From an uncultured Mycobacteriaceae bacterium (GTDB lineage Bacteria; Actinomycetota; Actinomycetes; Mycobacteriales; Mycobacteriaceae), in NCBI GenBank assembly GCA_902826815.1, contig CADEGF010000001.1:160640-224639 (forward strand): 64,000 bases of DNA, read 5' to 3'. Positions 35,793 through 44,364 of this stretch are shown piece after piece. Both the position numbers and the translations under genes were made by a program. The notes under the pieces were generated by a model. That model had not been told where the DNA came from. It saw nothing but the letters and a program-made list of their open reading frames with translations, and did not search any database. Within the stretch, counting starts at the first letter, position 1. Each line of letters opens with the position of its first letter.

Positions 35793-36563
35793 ATGACCGC
35801 CACCGACGTCTTCGCCCGGCGTGCGACGCTGGCGCGGTCGGTGCGGCTGCTGTCGCAGTTCCGCTTCGAGCAGTCCGATCCGGCCCGGTTCTACACCGCG
35901 CTGGCCAAGGACACCGCGGCGATGGTCGGCGACCTGTGGAAGGCGACTGGGGGCGGGGCGGGCGCAGGCCGCACCCTGCTCGACGTGGGCGGCGGCCCCG
36001 GCTACTTCGCGGCGGCATGCGAAAACGCGGGCTTCGGCTACATCGGCGTCGAGCCTGACCCCGGCGAGATTCATGCGATGCACGCAGGGCCCGCTGCGGG
36101 CGGGGCGGCCACCTACGTCCGCGCCTCCGGTATGGCACTGCCGTTCGCCGACGCCAGCGTGGATATCTGCCTGTCGTCCAACGTCGCCGAGCACGTGGCG
36201 GAGCCGTGGCGGCTGGCCAGGGAGATGCTGCGGGTCACCAAGCCCGACGGGTTGGCCGTGCTGTCCTACACGGTGTGGCTCGGCCCGTTCGGCGGACATG
36301 AGATGGGGCTGACCCACTACCTCGGCGGCGCGAGGGCTGCGCGGCGCTACACCCGCAAACACGGTCATCCGGCGAAGAACAACTACGGATCGTCACTGTT
36401 CGAGGTGTCCGCAGCCGATGGCATCGCCTTCGGCACGAGTGCGGGGACGCTGGTCGCCGCTTTCCCCCGCTACCACCCGAGATGGGCCTGGTGGATGTGC
36501 CGCGTCCCTTTGCTGCGGGAATTCGCGGTGAGCAATCTGGTGCTGGTGCTTGCGCCGCGGTGA
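35793..36563 (+). CDS. SAM-dependent methyltransferase (Rv0224c-like)
   Basis: 256 residues with a class I methyltransferase fold. SAM-binding motif I is LLDVGGGPGYFAAACENAGF (about residues 61-80), the acidic residue of motif II is in GYIGVEPDPGEI, and a UbiE-like CLSSNVAEHVAEPWRLAREMLRV follows. The substrate is unknown. Its constant link to the neighbouring glycosyltransferase suggests O-methylation of a sugar or lipid intermediate of the envelope. Confidence 0.88.
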   Translation: MTATDVFARRATLARSVRLLSQFRFEQSDPARFYTALAKDTAAMVGDLWKATGGGAGAGRTLLDVGGGPGYFAAACENAGFGYIGVEPDPGEIHAMHAGPAAGGAATYVRASGMALPFADASVDICLSSNVAEHVAEPWRLAREMLRVTKPDGLAVLSYTVWLGPFGGHEMGLTHYLGGARAARRYTRKHGHPAKNNYGSSLFEVSAADGIAFGTSAGTLVAAFPRYHPRWAWWMCRVPLLREFAVSNLVLVLAPR

Positions 36564-36573
36564 GCGGCCAAAC

Positions 36574-36587
36574 TGCAACAGGTTCTC
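36574..36587. promoter_or_regulatory. Near-consensus KstR-type site upstream of ALDH
   Basis: TGCAACAGGTTCTC fits the published KstR pattern TnnAACnnGTTnnA at 7 of the 8 fixed positions (final A is C). It is 32 nt before the ALDH ATG. I recall the M. tuberculosis counterpart (Rv0223c) being listed among genes with this motif. The position is right for repression. Confidence 0.5.
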
Positions 36588-36618
36588 GTTTTGCCGTTCG
36601 ATGGGTAGTGTGACGCTC

Positions 36619-38106
36619 ATGACACAGAGCACTGCCACGAAGCCAAACTCAGTCAAGACCGAGTGGGACAAGCTGTTCATCGGCGGCAAGTGGGTCGAGC
36701 CCGCGACCGCCGACGTCATCGAGGTGCACTCGCCTGCCACCGGTGAGCTCGTCGGCAAGGTTCCGCTCGCAAGTGAGGCCGACGTCGACGCCGCGTGCGC
36801 AGCAGCGCGGAAGGCCTTCGACGAGGGCCCGTGGCCGCACATGTCGCCGCAGGCGCGAGCCGCCGTGCTCGGCGCCGCGGTGAAGCTCATGGAGGAGCGC
36901 GCCGACGAGCTGAAGTTCCTGCTGGCTGCCGAGACGGGTCAGCCGCCGACGATCGTCGACATGATGCAGTACGGCGCCGCGATGGCGGCGTTCCAGTACT
37001 ACGCGGCGGCCGCGGACAAGTTCACCTGGCGTGATTTCCGCCAGGGTGTCTACGGCGAGACGATGGTGTTGCGCGAGCCGATCGGCGTCGTCGCCGCCGT
37101 CACCGCATGGAACGTGCCGTTCTTCCTGGCGGCCAACAAGCTGGGACCTGCATTGATCGCCGGCTGCACCATCGTGGTGAAGCCTGCCGCCGAGACGCCG
37201 CTTTCGCTGTTCGCGATGGCCGAGATGTTCGCCGAAGCCGGCCTGCCGGAAGGTGTGCTTTCGGTGGTGCCTGGCGGTCCGGAGACAGGGCGGGCGCTGA
37301 CCGCCAACCCCGAGATCGACAAGTTCACGTTCACCGGAAGCTCCGCGGTGGGCAAAGAGATCGGCAAGATCGCGGCCGAGAGGCTGAAGCCCTGTTCCCT
37401 CGAGCTGGGCGGCAAGTCGGCAGCGATCATCCTCGAAGACGCCGATCTTGATTCCACGCTGCCGATGCTGGCGTTCTCCGGATTCATGAACTCCGGTCAG
37501 GCGTGTGTGGCGCAGACCCGCATCCTTGCGCCGCGGTCACGCTACGACGAGGTCGTCGAAAAGGTCAGCGCGGCAGCGGCCGGAATGCCGGTCGGACTAC
37601 CCGACGATGCCGGCGCCATGATCGGCCCGCTGATCTCCGAGAAGCAGCGTGAGCGCGTCGAGGGCTACATCAAGAAGGGCGTCGACGAGGGTGCGCGGCT
37701 GGTCACCGGCGGCGGCAGGCCCGAGGGTCTTGACGGCGGATGGTTCGTCCAGCCAACGGTTTTCGCCGACGTCGACAACTCGATGAGTATCGCGCAGGAG
37801 GAAATCTTCGGGCCGGTACTCGCGGTGATTCCCTACGACACCGAGGAGGATGCGGTGCATATCGCCAACGACTCGCCGTACGGCCTCGCGGGCAGCGTGT
37901 TCACCACCGACAACGAGAAGGCGATGAAGATCGCGTCGCAGATCCGCACCGGCACGTACGCGGTGAACATGTACGCGTTCGATCCCGGCGCGCCGTTCGG
38001 CGGCTACAAGAACTCCGGCATCGGCCGCGAGAACGGGCCGGAAGGCATCGAGCAGTACACGCAGGCCAAGAGCGTGCTGCTGCCGTTCGGCTACAAGCCC
38101 GAGTAG
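36619..38106 (+). CDS. NAD(P)-dependent aldehyde dehydrogenase (Rv0223c-like)
   Basis: 495 residues. The ALDH core is complete: cofactor-binding AVTAWNVPFFLAANKLGPALIAG and FTGSSAVGKEIG, catalytic Glu in LELGGKSAAI, catalytic Cys in NSGQACVAQTRI, and the C-terminal EEIFGPVLAVIPYD. The ATG at 36619 is preferred. The ATG at 36601 is also in frame. It oxidises an aldehyde to an acid; a sterol or fatty aldehyde is likely if the KstR-like site upstream is functional. The following MBL-fold gene starts near its stop. Confidence 0.93.
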   Translation: MTQSTATKPNSVKTEWDKLFIGGKWVEPATADVIEVHSPATGELVGKVPLASEADVDAACAAARKAFDEGPWPHMSPQARAAVLGAAVKLMEERADELKFLLAAETGQPPTIVDMMQYGAAMAAFQYYAAAADKFTWRDFRQGVYGETMVLREPIGVVAAVTAWNVPFFLAANKLGPALIAGCTIVVKPAAETPLSLFAMAEMFAEAGLPEGVLSVVPGGPETGRALTANPEIDKFTFTGSSAVGKEIGKIAAERLKPCSLELGGKSAAIILEDADLDSTLPMLAFSGFMNSGQACVAQTRILAPRSRYDEVVEKVSAAAAGMPVGLPDDAGAMIGPLISEKQRERVEGYIKKGVDEGARLVTGGGRPEGLDGGWFVQPTVFADVDNSMSIAQEEIFGPVLAVIPYDTEEDAVHIANDSPYGLAGSVFTTDNEKAMKIASQIRTGTYAVNMYAFDPGAPFGGYKNSGIGRENGPEGIEQYTQAKSVLLPFGYKPE

Positions 38107-38168
38107 TCGCCACGAGCACGCTTCCGGTCGCCGCCGAGTGGTACGAATCCACTCGCGTCAACGACTGG

Positions 38169-38891
38169 ATGAGTCTGGTCGTCGAGCCGCATGTTCATTC
38201 GTTCCTGCGGTGCAACATCTGGCATTTGAGCGGGCCGGACAAGGACCTCGTGGTCGATGCCGGCCTCGGCGTGCACTCGCTGCGCGCCGGGGTTCCGGAG
38301 TTGTTCGAGCGCGACCCGGCCTTGTTTCTGACCCATGCCCACCTCGACCACATCGGCGGCGCTCACGAGTTCGAGATGACCTACGCCCACAGCGCCGAGC
38401 GGGCAGATATGCCTGCGCCGGGCACATTGCGTCGTGATCGGCTGGTGGAGGAACTCGGTCTCGAGGCGCCGCACTATGTCGACGAAATGCCGGATCTAAT
38501 GGTGGACGCGGTGCCGACCGCTGGGTACGACGTCGACGCCTACTCGGTCCGTGCGCCGCAGGCGTGCACGCCCGTCGCCGACGGTGACACGTTCGATCTC
38601 GGCGACCGCACACTGACGACGCTGCATCTGCCCGGACACAGCCCCGGCTCCGTCGCACTGTTCGAACCCCATGAGGGAGTGCTGTTCTCCGGCGACGTCG
38701 TCTACGACCTGGACCCCGGCGAAGTCCTGCTCGACGGAATCAACGGCGCGGTGGTCTCGGACTATATCGACTCACTGGACCGCATCGCCGATCTTCCGGT
38801 GACGATCGTGTACCCCGGCCACGGCGATCCTTTCGGCCGCGAACGACTTCTGACTCTGATCCGCGACTACATCAACTCGCGGTCTCGCTAG
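38169..38891 (+). CDS. Metallo-beta-lactamase fold hydrolase
   Basis: About 240 residues from the ATG at 38169. Family-like sequence (EWYESTRVNDW) begins some 35 nt earlier, but no standard start is in frame there, so the true start may be unusual or the gene may be coupled to ALDH. Metal ligands are clear: THAHLDH, then PGHSPGSVALF, GDVVYDL and YPGHGDPF. Glyoxalase II-like or lactonase activity is possible. Substrate is unknown. Co-direction and near-overlap with ALDH suggest the two act on related aldehydes or thioesters. Confidence 0.82.
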   Translation: MSLVVEPHVHSFLRCNIWHLSGPDKDLVVDAGLGVHSLRAGVPELFERDPALFLTHAHLDHIGGAHEFEMTYAHSAERADMPAPGTLRRDRLVEELGLEAPHYVDEMPDLMVDAVPTAGYDVDAYSVRAPQACTPVADGDTFDLGDRTLTTLHLPGHSPGSVALFEPHEGVLFSGDVVYDLDPGEVLLDGINGAVVSDYIDSLDRIADLPVTIVYPGHGDPFGRERLLTLIRDYINSRSR

Positions 38892-38957
38892 AGCGGTGGG
38901 TGTATGTTGCGTTCTGCCGCAATGACTTTGGCGGTGGCATGGGCGCGGGTAGTCGCG
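38888..38957 (-). pseudogene. Decayed second copy of the 13E12 C-terminal segment
   Basis: Read on the minus strand this stretch encodes ...RAHATAKVIAAERNIHPP before a stop. It matches RAQYTAKAIAAERKLN inside the adjacent 13E12 protein. The DNA is alignable with about 39086-39140. It lies just past the stop of the intact gene and out of its frame. It is best read as a remnant of a second 13E12 copy or a partial tandem duplication. Confidence 0.6.
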
Positions 38958-38961
38958 TCGG

Positions 38962-40641
38962 TTAAAACGGCGGGGGGGTGTCGTCGCCGGGTGGTAGTGC
39001 GGCCAGCCATTCCCAGAAGGTTTGTCCTCGCACGGGCGGCAGTGCAGCTGTTGTGGACAGGGGGCGGGGTTGAGGCTGGTCTTCGTTGAGTTTGCGTTCG
39101 GCGGCAATGGCTTTCGCGGTGTACTGCGCGCGGGTGTGTCGGCGTTTGGGCATCATCACCCCACGATCACCGCAGGGCTCCAGGACCGGCGGGTCACCGG
39201 TCCACAGCGTGGCGGTCGGTCGGCACAGACTCGGGAACAGATGCAGGCTGCCCGGATACGTCGTGTAGGTGTGCCCGGTCGGGTAGGTCCAGATGACGGT
39301 GCCGTCGGGGAGTTGTCGCTCCCGGAAACCCGTCACACCGGTCCAGAACGTTTTGATCATGTGGTGAAAACGACACAGACACTTCAGGTTCGACGGATGC
39401 GTCGGCCCGATCGGGTACGGGACGGTGTGATCGAGGTCGCAGACCTGGGCGGGTTTGTCGCAGTTGGGGAACCGGCACGTCAGATCCCGGCAGCGGACAA
39501 ACTCAGCTGTTGACCGTGTCGGCGTGTAGCGCGGTTCGGGCGCCGAGTCGTGACCGGGATGGCGGACCTCCCGGATGCGGGCCCGGTCCAGGATCGCGCC
39601 CAGCAGCGGGGTCGGCAGAATCCCCGCACCGAACACATAGGCCGGCGGCGCCGCGCACCGGGCCCTGTTGGCGGGGCGGTTCGCTGCAGCAGCAGCCGCC
39701 TCGGCAGCCGACCGCGACGCGCCGTCGCCGTCGGCGTCGGCGGCGCCACCGCGGTCGCCCTCGGAGTCGTCATCGCCGGTGTCGTCCGGGGATGTGTCCT
39801 CGGAGTCGGCGCAGGGCACGAACTTGTCGTCGACGACTGCGTAGACGACGGCGTTCTTGGCCGGCGCGTCCGCGGCCGACGCGCCGGGGCAGTCGTTGTC
39901 GCCGCAGCGGCAGCCGAATCCGGTGTGGATGACCGCGGCGGTCAAGGCGTGGGCGCGGCGCTCATCGATGCGGCGCGGGTCGGCGTCGCACACCGAGTGG
40001 GCCATCTCCTCGATCCGGTCTTCCATCAACGCGGCGTCGGGGGTGTTCAACCTTGCCCACAGGGTGGTGGTGCCCGGCGGGTCAGAAGGGGACCCGAACT
40101 CGACGGTCTGGCGCGACAACGATTCCCGCGAGCGGCGCAGCGCGGCCGGATCATGTTGTTCGACCAACGCGTCGATCGCGGTCTCGGTCTTGGCCGCCGA
40201 CAACGCCCCCCAGGCGGTGATCCGTGCCGCCAGCTCGGCGTCCACGGCGGCCATCGCCGCCTCGTCGGTGATCAGGTAGGTGCGCCACACGATTGTGCGC
40301 ACCAACAAATCACTGATCAGCCCCTGCTCGAACAGTTCGGCGACCTTGGGCAGCCGGTCGCGCAGCGCGACCCCGCGGTGGGTCTGATGCAGCGCCATGC
40401 CCTGGCTGACATTGACCGCGGCGGCCAACTCGCACGCGACGGCCGCTTCGGGGTCGATCCACCACAGCTCCCGCTCGCCGGCGGGCAGGCCGGTGCGGCG
40501 GGCGAAGATCTCGGCCATCACCGCCACCTTGCGCGCACCCGCGGCGTTCTCGCTGCGCGCCCACCCGCCCGCGGCGTCGACCAACTCGGCATCGGTCAAC
40601 GACGCCAGGTCGGCGATCTCGGGTAACGAACCATCGAACAT
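38962..40641 (-). CDS. 13E12 repeat family protein: DUF222 plus HNH endonuclease
   Basis: 559 residues. The DUF222 region fills about residues 30-330, with an acidic/Asp-Gly-rich low-complexity linker near 280-315 and an Ala-rich segment after it. The HNH nuclease is near 395-440: CRDLTCRFPNCDKPAQVCDL followed by DHTVPYPIGPTHPSNLKCLC and RFHHMIKTFW, giving two CxxC pairs and the HNH histidines. These genes occur in several diverged copies per mycobacterial genome and act like mobile or self-spreading elements; a function is not established. It separates two otherwise tightly packed gene groups, and the flanking gap is unusual for this window. The intact frame suggests the protein is still made. 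Confidence 0.92.
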   Translation of the reverse strand: MFDGSLPEIADLASLTDAELVDAAGGWARSENAAGARKVAVMAEIFARRTGLPAGERELWWIDPEAAVACELAAAVNVSQGMALHQTHRGVALRDRLPKVAELFEQGLISDLLVRTIVWRTYLITDEAAMAAVDAELAARITAWGALSAAKTETAIDALVEQHDPAALRRSRESLSRQTVEFGSPSDPPGTTTLWARLNTPDAALMEDRIEEMAHSVCDADPRRIDERRAHALTAAVIHTGFGCRCGDNDCPGASAADAPAKNAVVYAVVDDKFVPCADSEDTSPDDTGDDDSEGDRGGAADADGDGASRSAAEAAAAAANRPANRARCAAPPAYVFGAGILPTPLLGAILDRARIREVRHPGHDSAPEPRYTPTRSTAEFVRCRDLTCRFPNCDKPAQVCDLDHTVPYPIGPTHPSNLKCLCRFHHMIKTFWTGVTGFRERQLPDGTVIWTYPTGHTYTTYPGSLHLFPSLCRPTATLWTGDPPVLEPCGDRGVMMPKRRHTRAQYTAKAIAAERKLNEDQPQPRPLSTTAALPPVRGQTFWEWLAALPPGDDTPPPF

Positions 40642-40807
40642 GCATTCGAATCTACTCGCTGGCCGACCACCCAGCCCGCCGAAAACACCAGGTCAAGCCA
40701 ACCTGTGGATGAACCCGCAACTGTGGACAACCAGCAACGTGACAGCTGTGTTTAAGTTTCCGCCGCTACGGTGACCCTTCCGTCGTGACCAAACAGAAGG
40801 GAAAATT

Positions 40808-41029
40808 ATGGCTGTATCGGTCGATCTGACGAAGTCTCTCGACAAGGCGTACGAAGCAAAGCCCCTCAAGGACATTCTCGACGCTTCTCCCGCCGCGTTG
40901 GCGGGCGTCACCGACAAGGATGCGAAGCTGCTCGAAGAGGCCTTCAGCATCAAGACGGTCCGCCAGCTTGGCGAGAACAAGTTCTTCGCCGTCGCGGCTG
41001 CGCTGGCCGCTGTGGAGAAAGCGGGCTAG
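40808..41029 (+). CDS. Small conserved helical protein of unknown function
   Basis: 73 residues, MAVSVDLTKSLDKAYEAKPLKD..., mostly alpha-helical by eye with a central LEEAFSIKTVRQLGENKFF stretch that resembles a helix-hairpin-helix turn. AGAAGGGA precedes the ATG. I recognise the type as a recurring small actinobacterial protein but cannot name a function. Its TAG shares a CTAG with the stop of the convergent MaoC gene. Confidence 0.75.
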   Translation: MAVSVDLTKSLDKAYEAKPLKDILDASPAALAGVTDKDAKLLEEAFSIKTVRQLGENKFFAVAAALAAVEKAG

Positions 41030-41484
41030 AACAACACCCGCACGATCGTCTCGGCGACCGCGGCCGGCTTGTTGGAGCCGTCGAGTTCGATGGTGTTCTT
41101 CACCGTCAGGTTGACGGTGTTGTCGTCGACCTTGGCGGCGTCGATGAGCTCGGACCGCGCCCGGATCCGTCCGCCTGAGGGCACCGCCGCGATGAAGCGG
41201 ACCTTGTTCGACCCGTAGTTGATCGCCATCTTCGCGTTCTCGACGCGGTAGTTGTCCTTGGTGAGCGCCGGGATCATCGACAGCGTAAGGAAGCCGTGCG
41301 CAATAGTTGTGCCGTAAGGGCTTTCCGTCTTGGCACGTTCGGCGTCGATGTGGATCCACTGGTGATCCCCGGTCGCATCAGCGAAGGCGTTGATGCGGTC
41401 CTGGTCGATCTCCTGCCACTCGCTGACTCCGAGCTCCTCCCCCACCGCGGCGACGGCATCGTCGATCGACGTGATCACCTTCAT
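41026..41484 (-). CDS. MaoC-like enoyl hydratase (Rv0130/HtdZ-like)
   Basis: 152 residues, a single hot-dog domain. The hydratase 2 motif is intact: FADATGDHQWIHID and then YGTTIAHGFLTLSM, containing the catalytic Asp and His. It would hydrate trans-2-enoyl-CoA (R-specific). The start ATG overlaps the stop of the upstream FadE gene (TGATG), so dehydrogenase and hydratase are made together, giving two consecutive beta-oxidation steps. Confidence 0.92.
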   Translation of the reverse strand: MKVITSIDDAVAAVGEELGVSEWQEIDQDRINAFADATGDHQWIHIDAERAKTESPYGTTIAHGFLTLSMIPALTKDNYRVENAKMAINYGSNKVRFIAAVPSGGRIRARSELIDAAKVDDNTVNLTVKNTIELDGSNKPAAVAETIVRVLF

Positions 41485-43319
41485 CAGAATGCTTCCTCTC
41501 GTAGGTCCATGACCGCCAGGTCCACATCCTCGACGATCTTGCGATCGGCGGCCAACCGCGGCAACACATTACGCGCGAAAAACCTCGCCGCTGCCACCTT
41601 GCCCTCGTAGAACGAGCGGTCGCGCTCCGACACGTCGCCGGCCAGCGCGGTCAACGCGATCTCGGCGTGCTCGAGCAACAGCCAGCCGATCAACAGGTCC
41701 CCGACCGCCAGCAGGAAGGACACCGAGCCGAGACCGAGTCGGTACAGCTCGCGCGCGTCCTCCTGGGCGCTCATCAGATACCCGGTCAAGGTGGCCGCCA
41801 TCGACTGCGCGTCGGCGAGAGCCTTCGCCAGCAGCGCGCGATCCTCGGCCAGTTCGGGCCTCGCCGCGTCGTTGTCCAGGAGCTTCTGGATCTGCGCGAC
41901 GACATGCTGCAGCGCCACACCCTGATCGCGGGCGATCTTGCGGAAGAAGAAGTCCTGCGCCTGGATCGCGGTCGTGCCCTCGTAGAGGCTGTCGATCTTG
42001 GCGTCCCGGATGTACTGCTCGATCGGATAGTCCTGCAGGAACCCCGAGCCGCCGAACGTCTGCAGTGACTCGGTCAGGCACTGGTAAGCGCGCTCGGAGC
42101 CGACACCCTTGACGATCGGCAGCAGCAGATCGTTGACCCGCTCGGCCAGTGCCGCGTCAGCCCCCGAGACGATCTGGGCCACCGCAGAGTCCTGATGCGC
42201 AGCGGTGAACAGATACAGCGCCCGCAGCCCCTCCGCGTATGCCTTCTGCGTCATCAATGCACGCCGCACATCCGGGTGATGGATGATCGACACGCGCGGC
42301 GCGGACTTGTCGGTCATCTGCGTCATATCGGCGCCCTGTATCCGCGTCTTCGCATACTCCAGCGCATTCAGATAGCCGGTCGACAGCGTCGCAATCGCCT
42401 TGGTGCCGACCATCATTCGGGCATACTCGATGACCTTGAACATCTGGGCGATGCCATTGTGCGTGTCGCCGACCAGCCAACCGACAGCGGGCACCCCGTG
42501 CTGGCCGAACGTCAGCTCGCACGTCGCCGACGCCTTGAGCCCCATTTTGTGTTCCAACCCGGTTACGAAGGCGCCGTTGCGTTCTCCGGGCTCGCCGGTC
42601 TCCGGGTCGGGCAGGTACTTCGGCACGAGGAATAGGCTCAATCCCTTGGTGCCCGGTCCTGCGCCCTCGGGTCGTGCGAGGACCAAGTGCAGGATGTTCT
42701 CGAATGCATCGTCGGTATCACCGTTGGTGATGAACCGCTTGACCCCGTCGATATGCCACGTGCCGTCGGCCTGCTGGACCGCCTTCGTGCGGCCAGCGCC
42801 GACATCCGAGCCTGCGTCGGGTTCGGTGAGCACCATCGTCGCGGCCCAGTTCCGTTCGATGGCCAGCCTGGCCCAGTGCCGCTGCTGTTCGTTGCCGATG
42901 TGGAACAGAATGTCCGCCATCACCGGGCCAGCCATGTAGAGGAAGACGGGCGGGTTGGCGCCGAGCGGCAGTTCGTTGATCGCCCACGAGACCATCGCGG
43001 GTGCGGGCACGCCGCCGATGCCTTCGTCGAGCCCGACCCGGAACCACTCGCCCTGCCGCCATGCCTTCAAGGATTTCTTGAACGGCTCCGGCAACGACAC
43101 CGCGTGGGTTTGCGGATCGAACGTCGGCGGCTCTCGGTCGGAAATCGCAAACGTCTCGGCGACGGGTCCGTCGGCCAGTCGAGCTGCCTCCTCGAGCATC
43201 TGGCGAACGGATTCGCCGTCGAGGTCGCCGAACTCACCGGTCGCCAACGCCTTCTCGAGCTCGAGCACCTCGAAGAGGTTGAACTCGAGATCGCGCAGAT
43301 TGCTCTTGTAATGGCCCAT
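41484..43319 (-). CDS. Acyl-CoA dehydrogenase, FadE5 type
   Basis: 611 residues, the same length as M. tuberculosis FadE5 and with the same family blocks: start [19 protein letters not shown], then [40 protein letters not shown] and [20 protein letters not shown] (a FAD-binding region common to this group). FadE5-type enzymes oxidise a wide range of medium to long acyl-CoAs. Upstream lie a TetR-like operator (43391-43412) and the divergent TetR gene, the likely controller. Whether this is the fadE5 orthologue or a paralogue cannot be settled from this window. Confidence 0.93.
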   Translation of the reverse strand: MGHYKSNLRDLEFNLFEVLELEKALATGEFGDLDGESVRQMLEEAARLADGPVAETFAISDREPPTFDPQTHAVSLPEPFKKSLKAWRQGEWFRVGLDEGIGGVPAPAMVSWAINELPLGANPPVFLYMAGPVMADILFHIGNEQQRHWARLAIERNWAATMVLTEPDAGSDVGAGRTKAVQQADGTWHIDGVKRFITNGDTDDAFENILHLVLARPEGAGPGTKGLSLFLVPKYLPDPETGEPGERNGAFVTGLEHKMGLKASATCELTFGQHGVPAVGWLVGDTHNGIAQMFKVIEYARMMVGTKAIATLSTGYLNALEYAKTRIQGADMTQMTDKSAPRVSIIHHPDVRRALMTQKAYAEGLRALYLFTAAHQDSAVAQIVSGADAALAERVNDLLLPIVKGVGSERAYQCLTESLQTFGGSGFLQDYPIEQYIRDAKIDSLYEGTTAIQAQDFFFRKIARDQGVALQHVVAQIQKLLDNDAARPELAEDRALLAKALADAQSMAATLTGYLMSAQEDARELYRLGLGSVSFLLAVGDLLIGWLLLEHAEIALTALAGDVSERDRSFYEGKVAAARFFARNVLPRLAADRKIVEDVDLAVMDLREEAF

Positions 43320-43390
43320 GGCTAGCCCTTCTCGCAGCGACTGCGCCGAGCGTAACGCGTCCTAGCGGAGTCAATCGCGTCCGACCAGAT

Positions 43391-43412
43391 TATGCTAAAA
43401 AGCATAATTACG
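43391..43412. promoter_or_regulatory. Operator-like repeat, copy 1 (FadE side)
   Basis: It contains the perfect inverted repeat TATGCT-AAAA-AGCATA at 43391-43406, followed by ATTACG. It lies 72 nt before the FadE5-type start. It matches copy 2 at 43526-43547 at 19 of 22 positions. It is the likely binding site of the divergently encoded TetR. Confidence 0.7.
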
Positions 43413-43525
43413 CTCAATGCGCGTCAAATCTCTGACCTGCACCTTGGCCCTGGTATGCCCGCTGTTTACCGAGATCAGAGTCTTTATCGCCCGGTCGGGG
43501 AATTGCACGGGCGCTCTGCGGGTTC

Positions 43526-43547
43526 TATGCTCATAATCATAATTACG
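43526..43547. promoter_or_regulatory. Operator-like repeat, copy 2 (TetR side)
   Basis: Starts TATGCTCATAATCATA and ends CATAATTACG, in the same orientation as copy 1 and 135 nt downstream of it. The inner symmetry is weaker than in copy 1. It lies 41 nt before the leader-type ORF and TetR gene, so it could mediate autoregulation. Confidence 0.65.
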
Positions 43548-43588
43548 GCGAGTCGGCAACGGCGCCGCTCACCATTAGGAGGCACAAG

Positions 43589-43726
43589 ATGTGGGTCATC
43601 GAGCTCAACTTCGCAGGCCGCAGGTTCACGCATCGTGTGTTCGACCGTCGTCGGCCGCTCTACCGGCTGGCCACGCGCACCGCTGGATGGCGCCCCGCGC
43701 AGCTGCGCGGCGAGCAGGCGGCGTGA
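43589..43726 (+). CDS. 45-residue basic leader-type ORF before TetR
   Basis: Starts MWVIELNFAGRRFTHRVFDR and ends in a stop 14 nt before the TetR GTG. TAGGAGG sits 7 nt before its ATG, one of the best ribosome sites in the window. The product is Arg-rich (about 11 Arg) with no recognised domain. It may be a real small protein or a translated leader that couples ribosomes to the TetR start. Confidence 0.55.
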   Translation: MWVIELNFAGRRFTHRVFDRRRPLYRLATRTAGWRPAQLRGEQAA

Positions 43727-43740
43727 GGATCATCTGGGCC

Positions 43741-44364
43741 GTGCCGACCACCAAACCGCGAACCAAACGAGGTTCGACGCGTAGCAACATGCTGATCAGC
43801 GCCGCTGAGGTGATGCGCGAGCGCGGCACCGCTGGCGTGACCATCGACGAGGTGCTGGCCCGCAGCGGTGCTCCCCGCGGCTCCGTCTACTACCACTTCC
43901 CCGAGGGCCGCAATCAGATCCTGGCCGAGGCGTTGGTCTGGGCCGGTGACGCGATCGCCGACAGCATCGACGCCGCCGCCGAGAAGGGCGCGCTGCCGCT
44001 GGTCCGTGGGTTCAGTGAGTTCTGGGAGCGCACACTGCAGGAGAGTGACTTCGGCGCGGGATGCCCCGTTGTCGCGGCTGCGATCGGCTGCGCGAGCGAC
44101 GGAGCCGAGTTGGCAGGCATCGCGAGCGACATCTTCGGCCGCTGGCACGATGCGCTGTCGCGTGCCTTCATCGCCGACGGTTTCGACACCGCCGAGGCCG
44201 AGTCGCTGGCCGTCACCTGCATCGCGTCGCTCGAGGGCGCCGTGGTGCTGTGCCGCTCGATCCGCAACGCCGAGCCGCTGCGTCAAGTCGCCAACCAGAT
44301 GGAGTTCCTCATCAAGTCAAGGGAATTCGTTCGCCGCAACGGTCTCCCGACGGGTGGCCACTAA
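43741..44364 (+). CDS. TetR family transcriptional regulator
   Basis: 207 residues from a GTG (PTTKPRTKRGSTRSNMLISA). The frame is open upstream, but the small leader ORF with a strong ribosome site occupies that region in another frame. The helix-turn-helix (VTIDEVLARSGAPRGSVYYHFPEG, about residues 32-55) is clear. The C-domain resembles the LmrA/YxaF group (FGAGCPVVAAAIGCASDGAEL). It is divergent from the FadE5/MaoC operon across a region with two nearly identical operator-like repeats. It probably senses an acyl-CoA or a xenobiotic lipid. Confidence 0.9.
   Translation: MPTTKPRTKRGSTRSNMLISAAEVMRERGTAGVTIDEVLARSGAPRGSVYYHFPEGRNQILAEALVWAGDAIADSIDAAAEKGALPLVRGFSEFWERTLQESDFGAGCPVVAAAIGCASDGAELAGIASDIFGRWHDALSRAFIADGFDTAEAESLAVTCIASLEGAVVLCRSIRNAEPLRQVANQMEFLIKSREFVRRNGLPTGGH

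Noticed and set aside
39550-40626. Plus-strand open frame opposite the 13E12 gene
   Set aside because: Shadow of a clear HNH-containing protein; no motif of its own.
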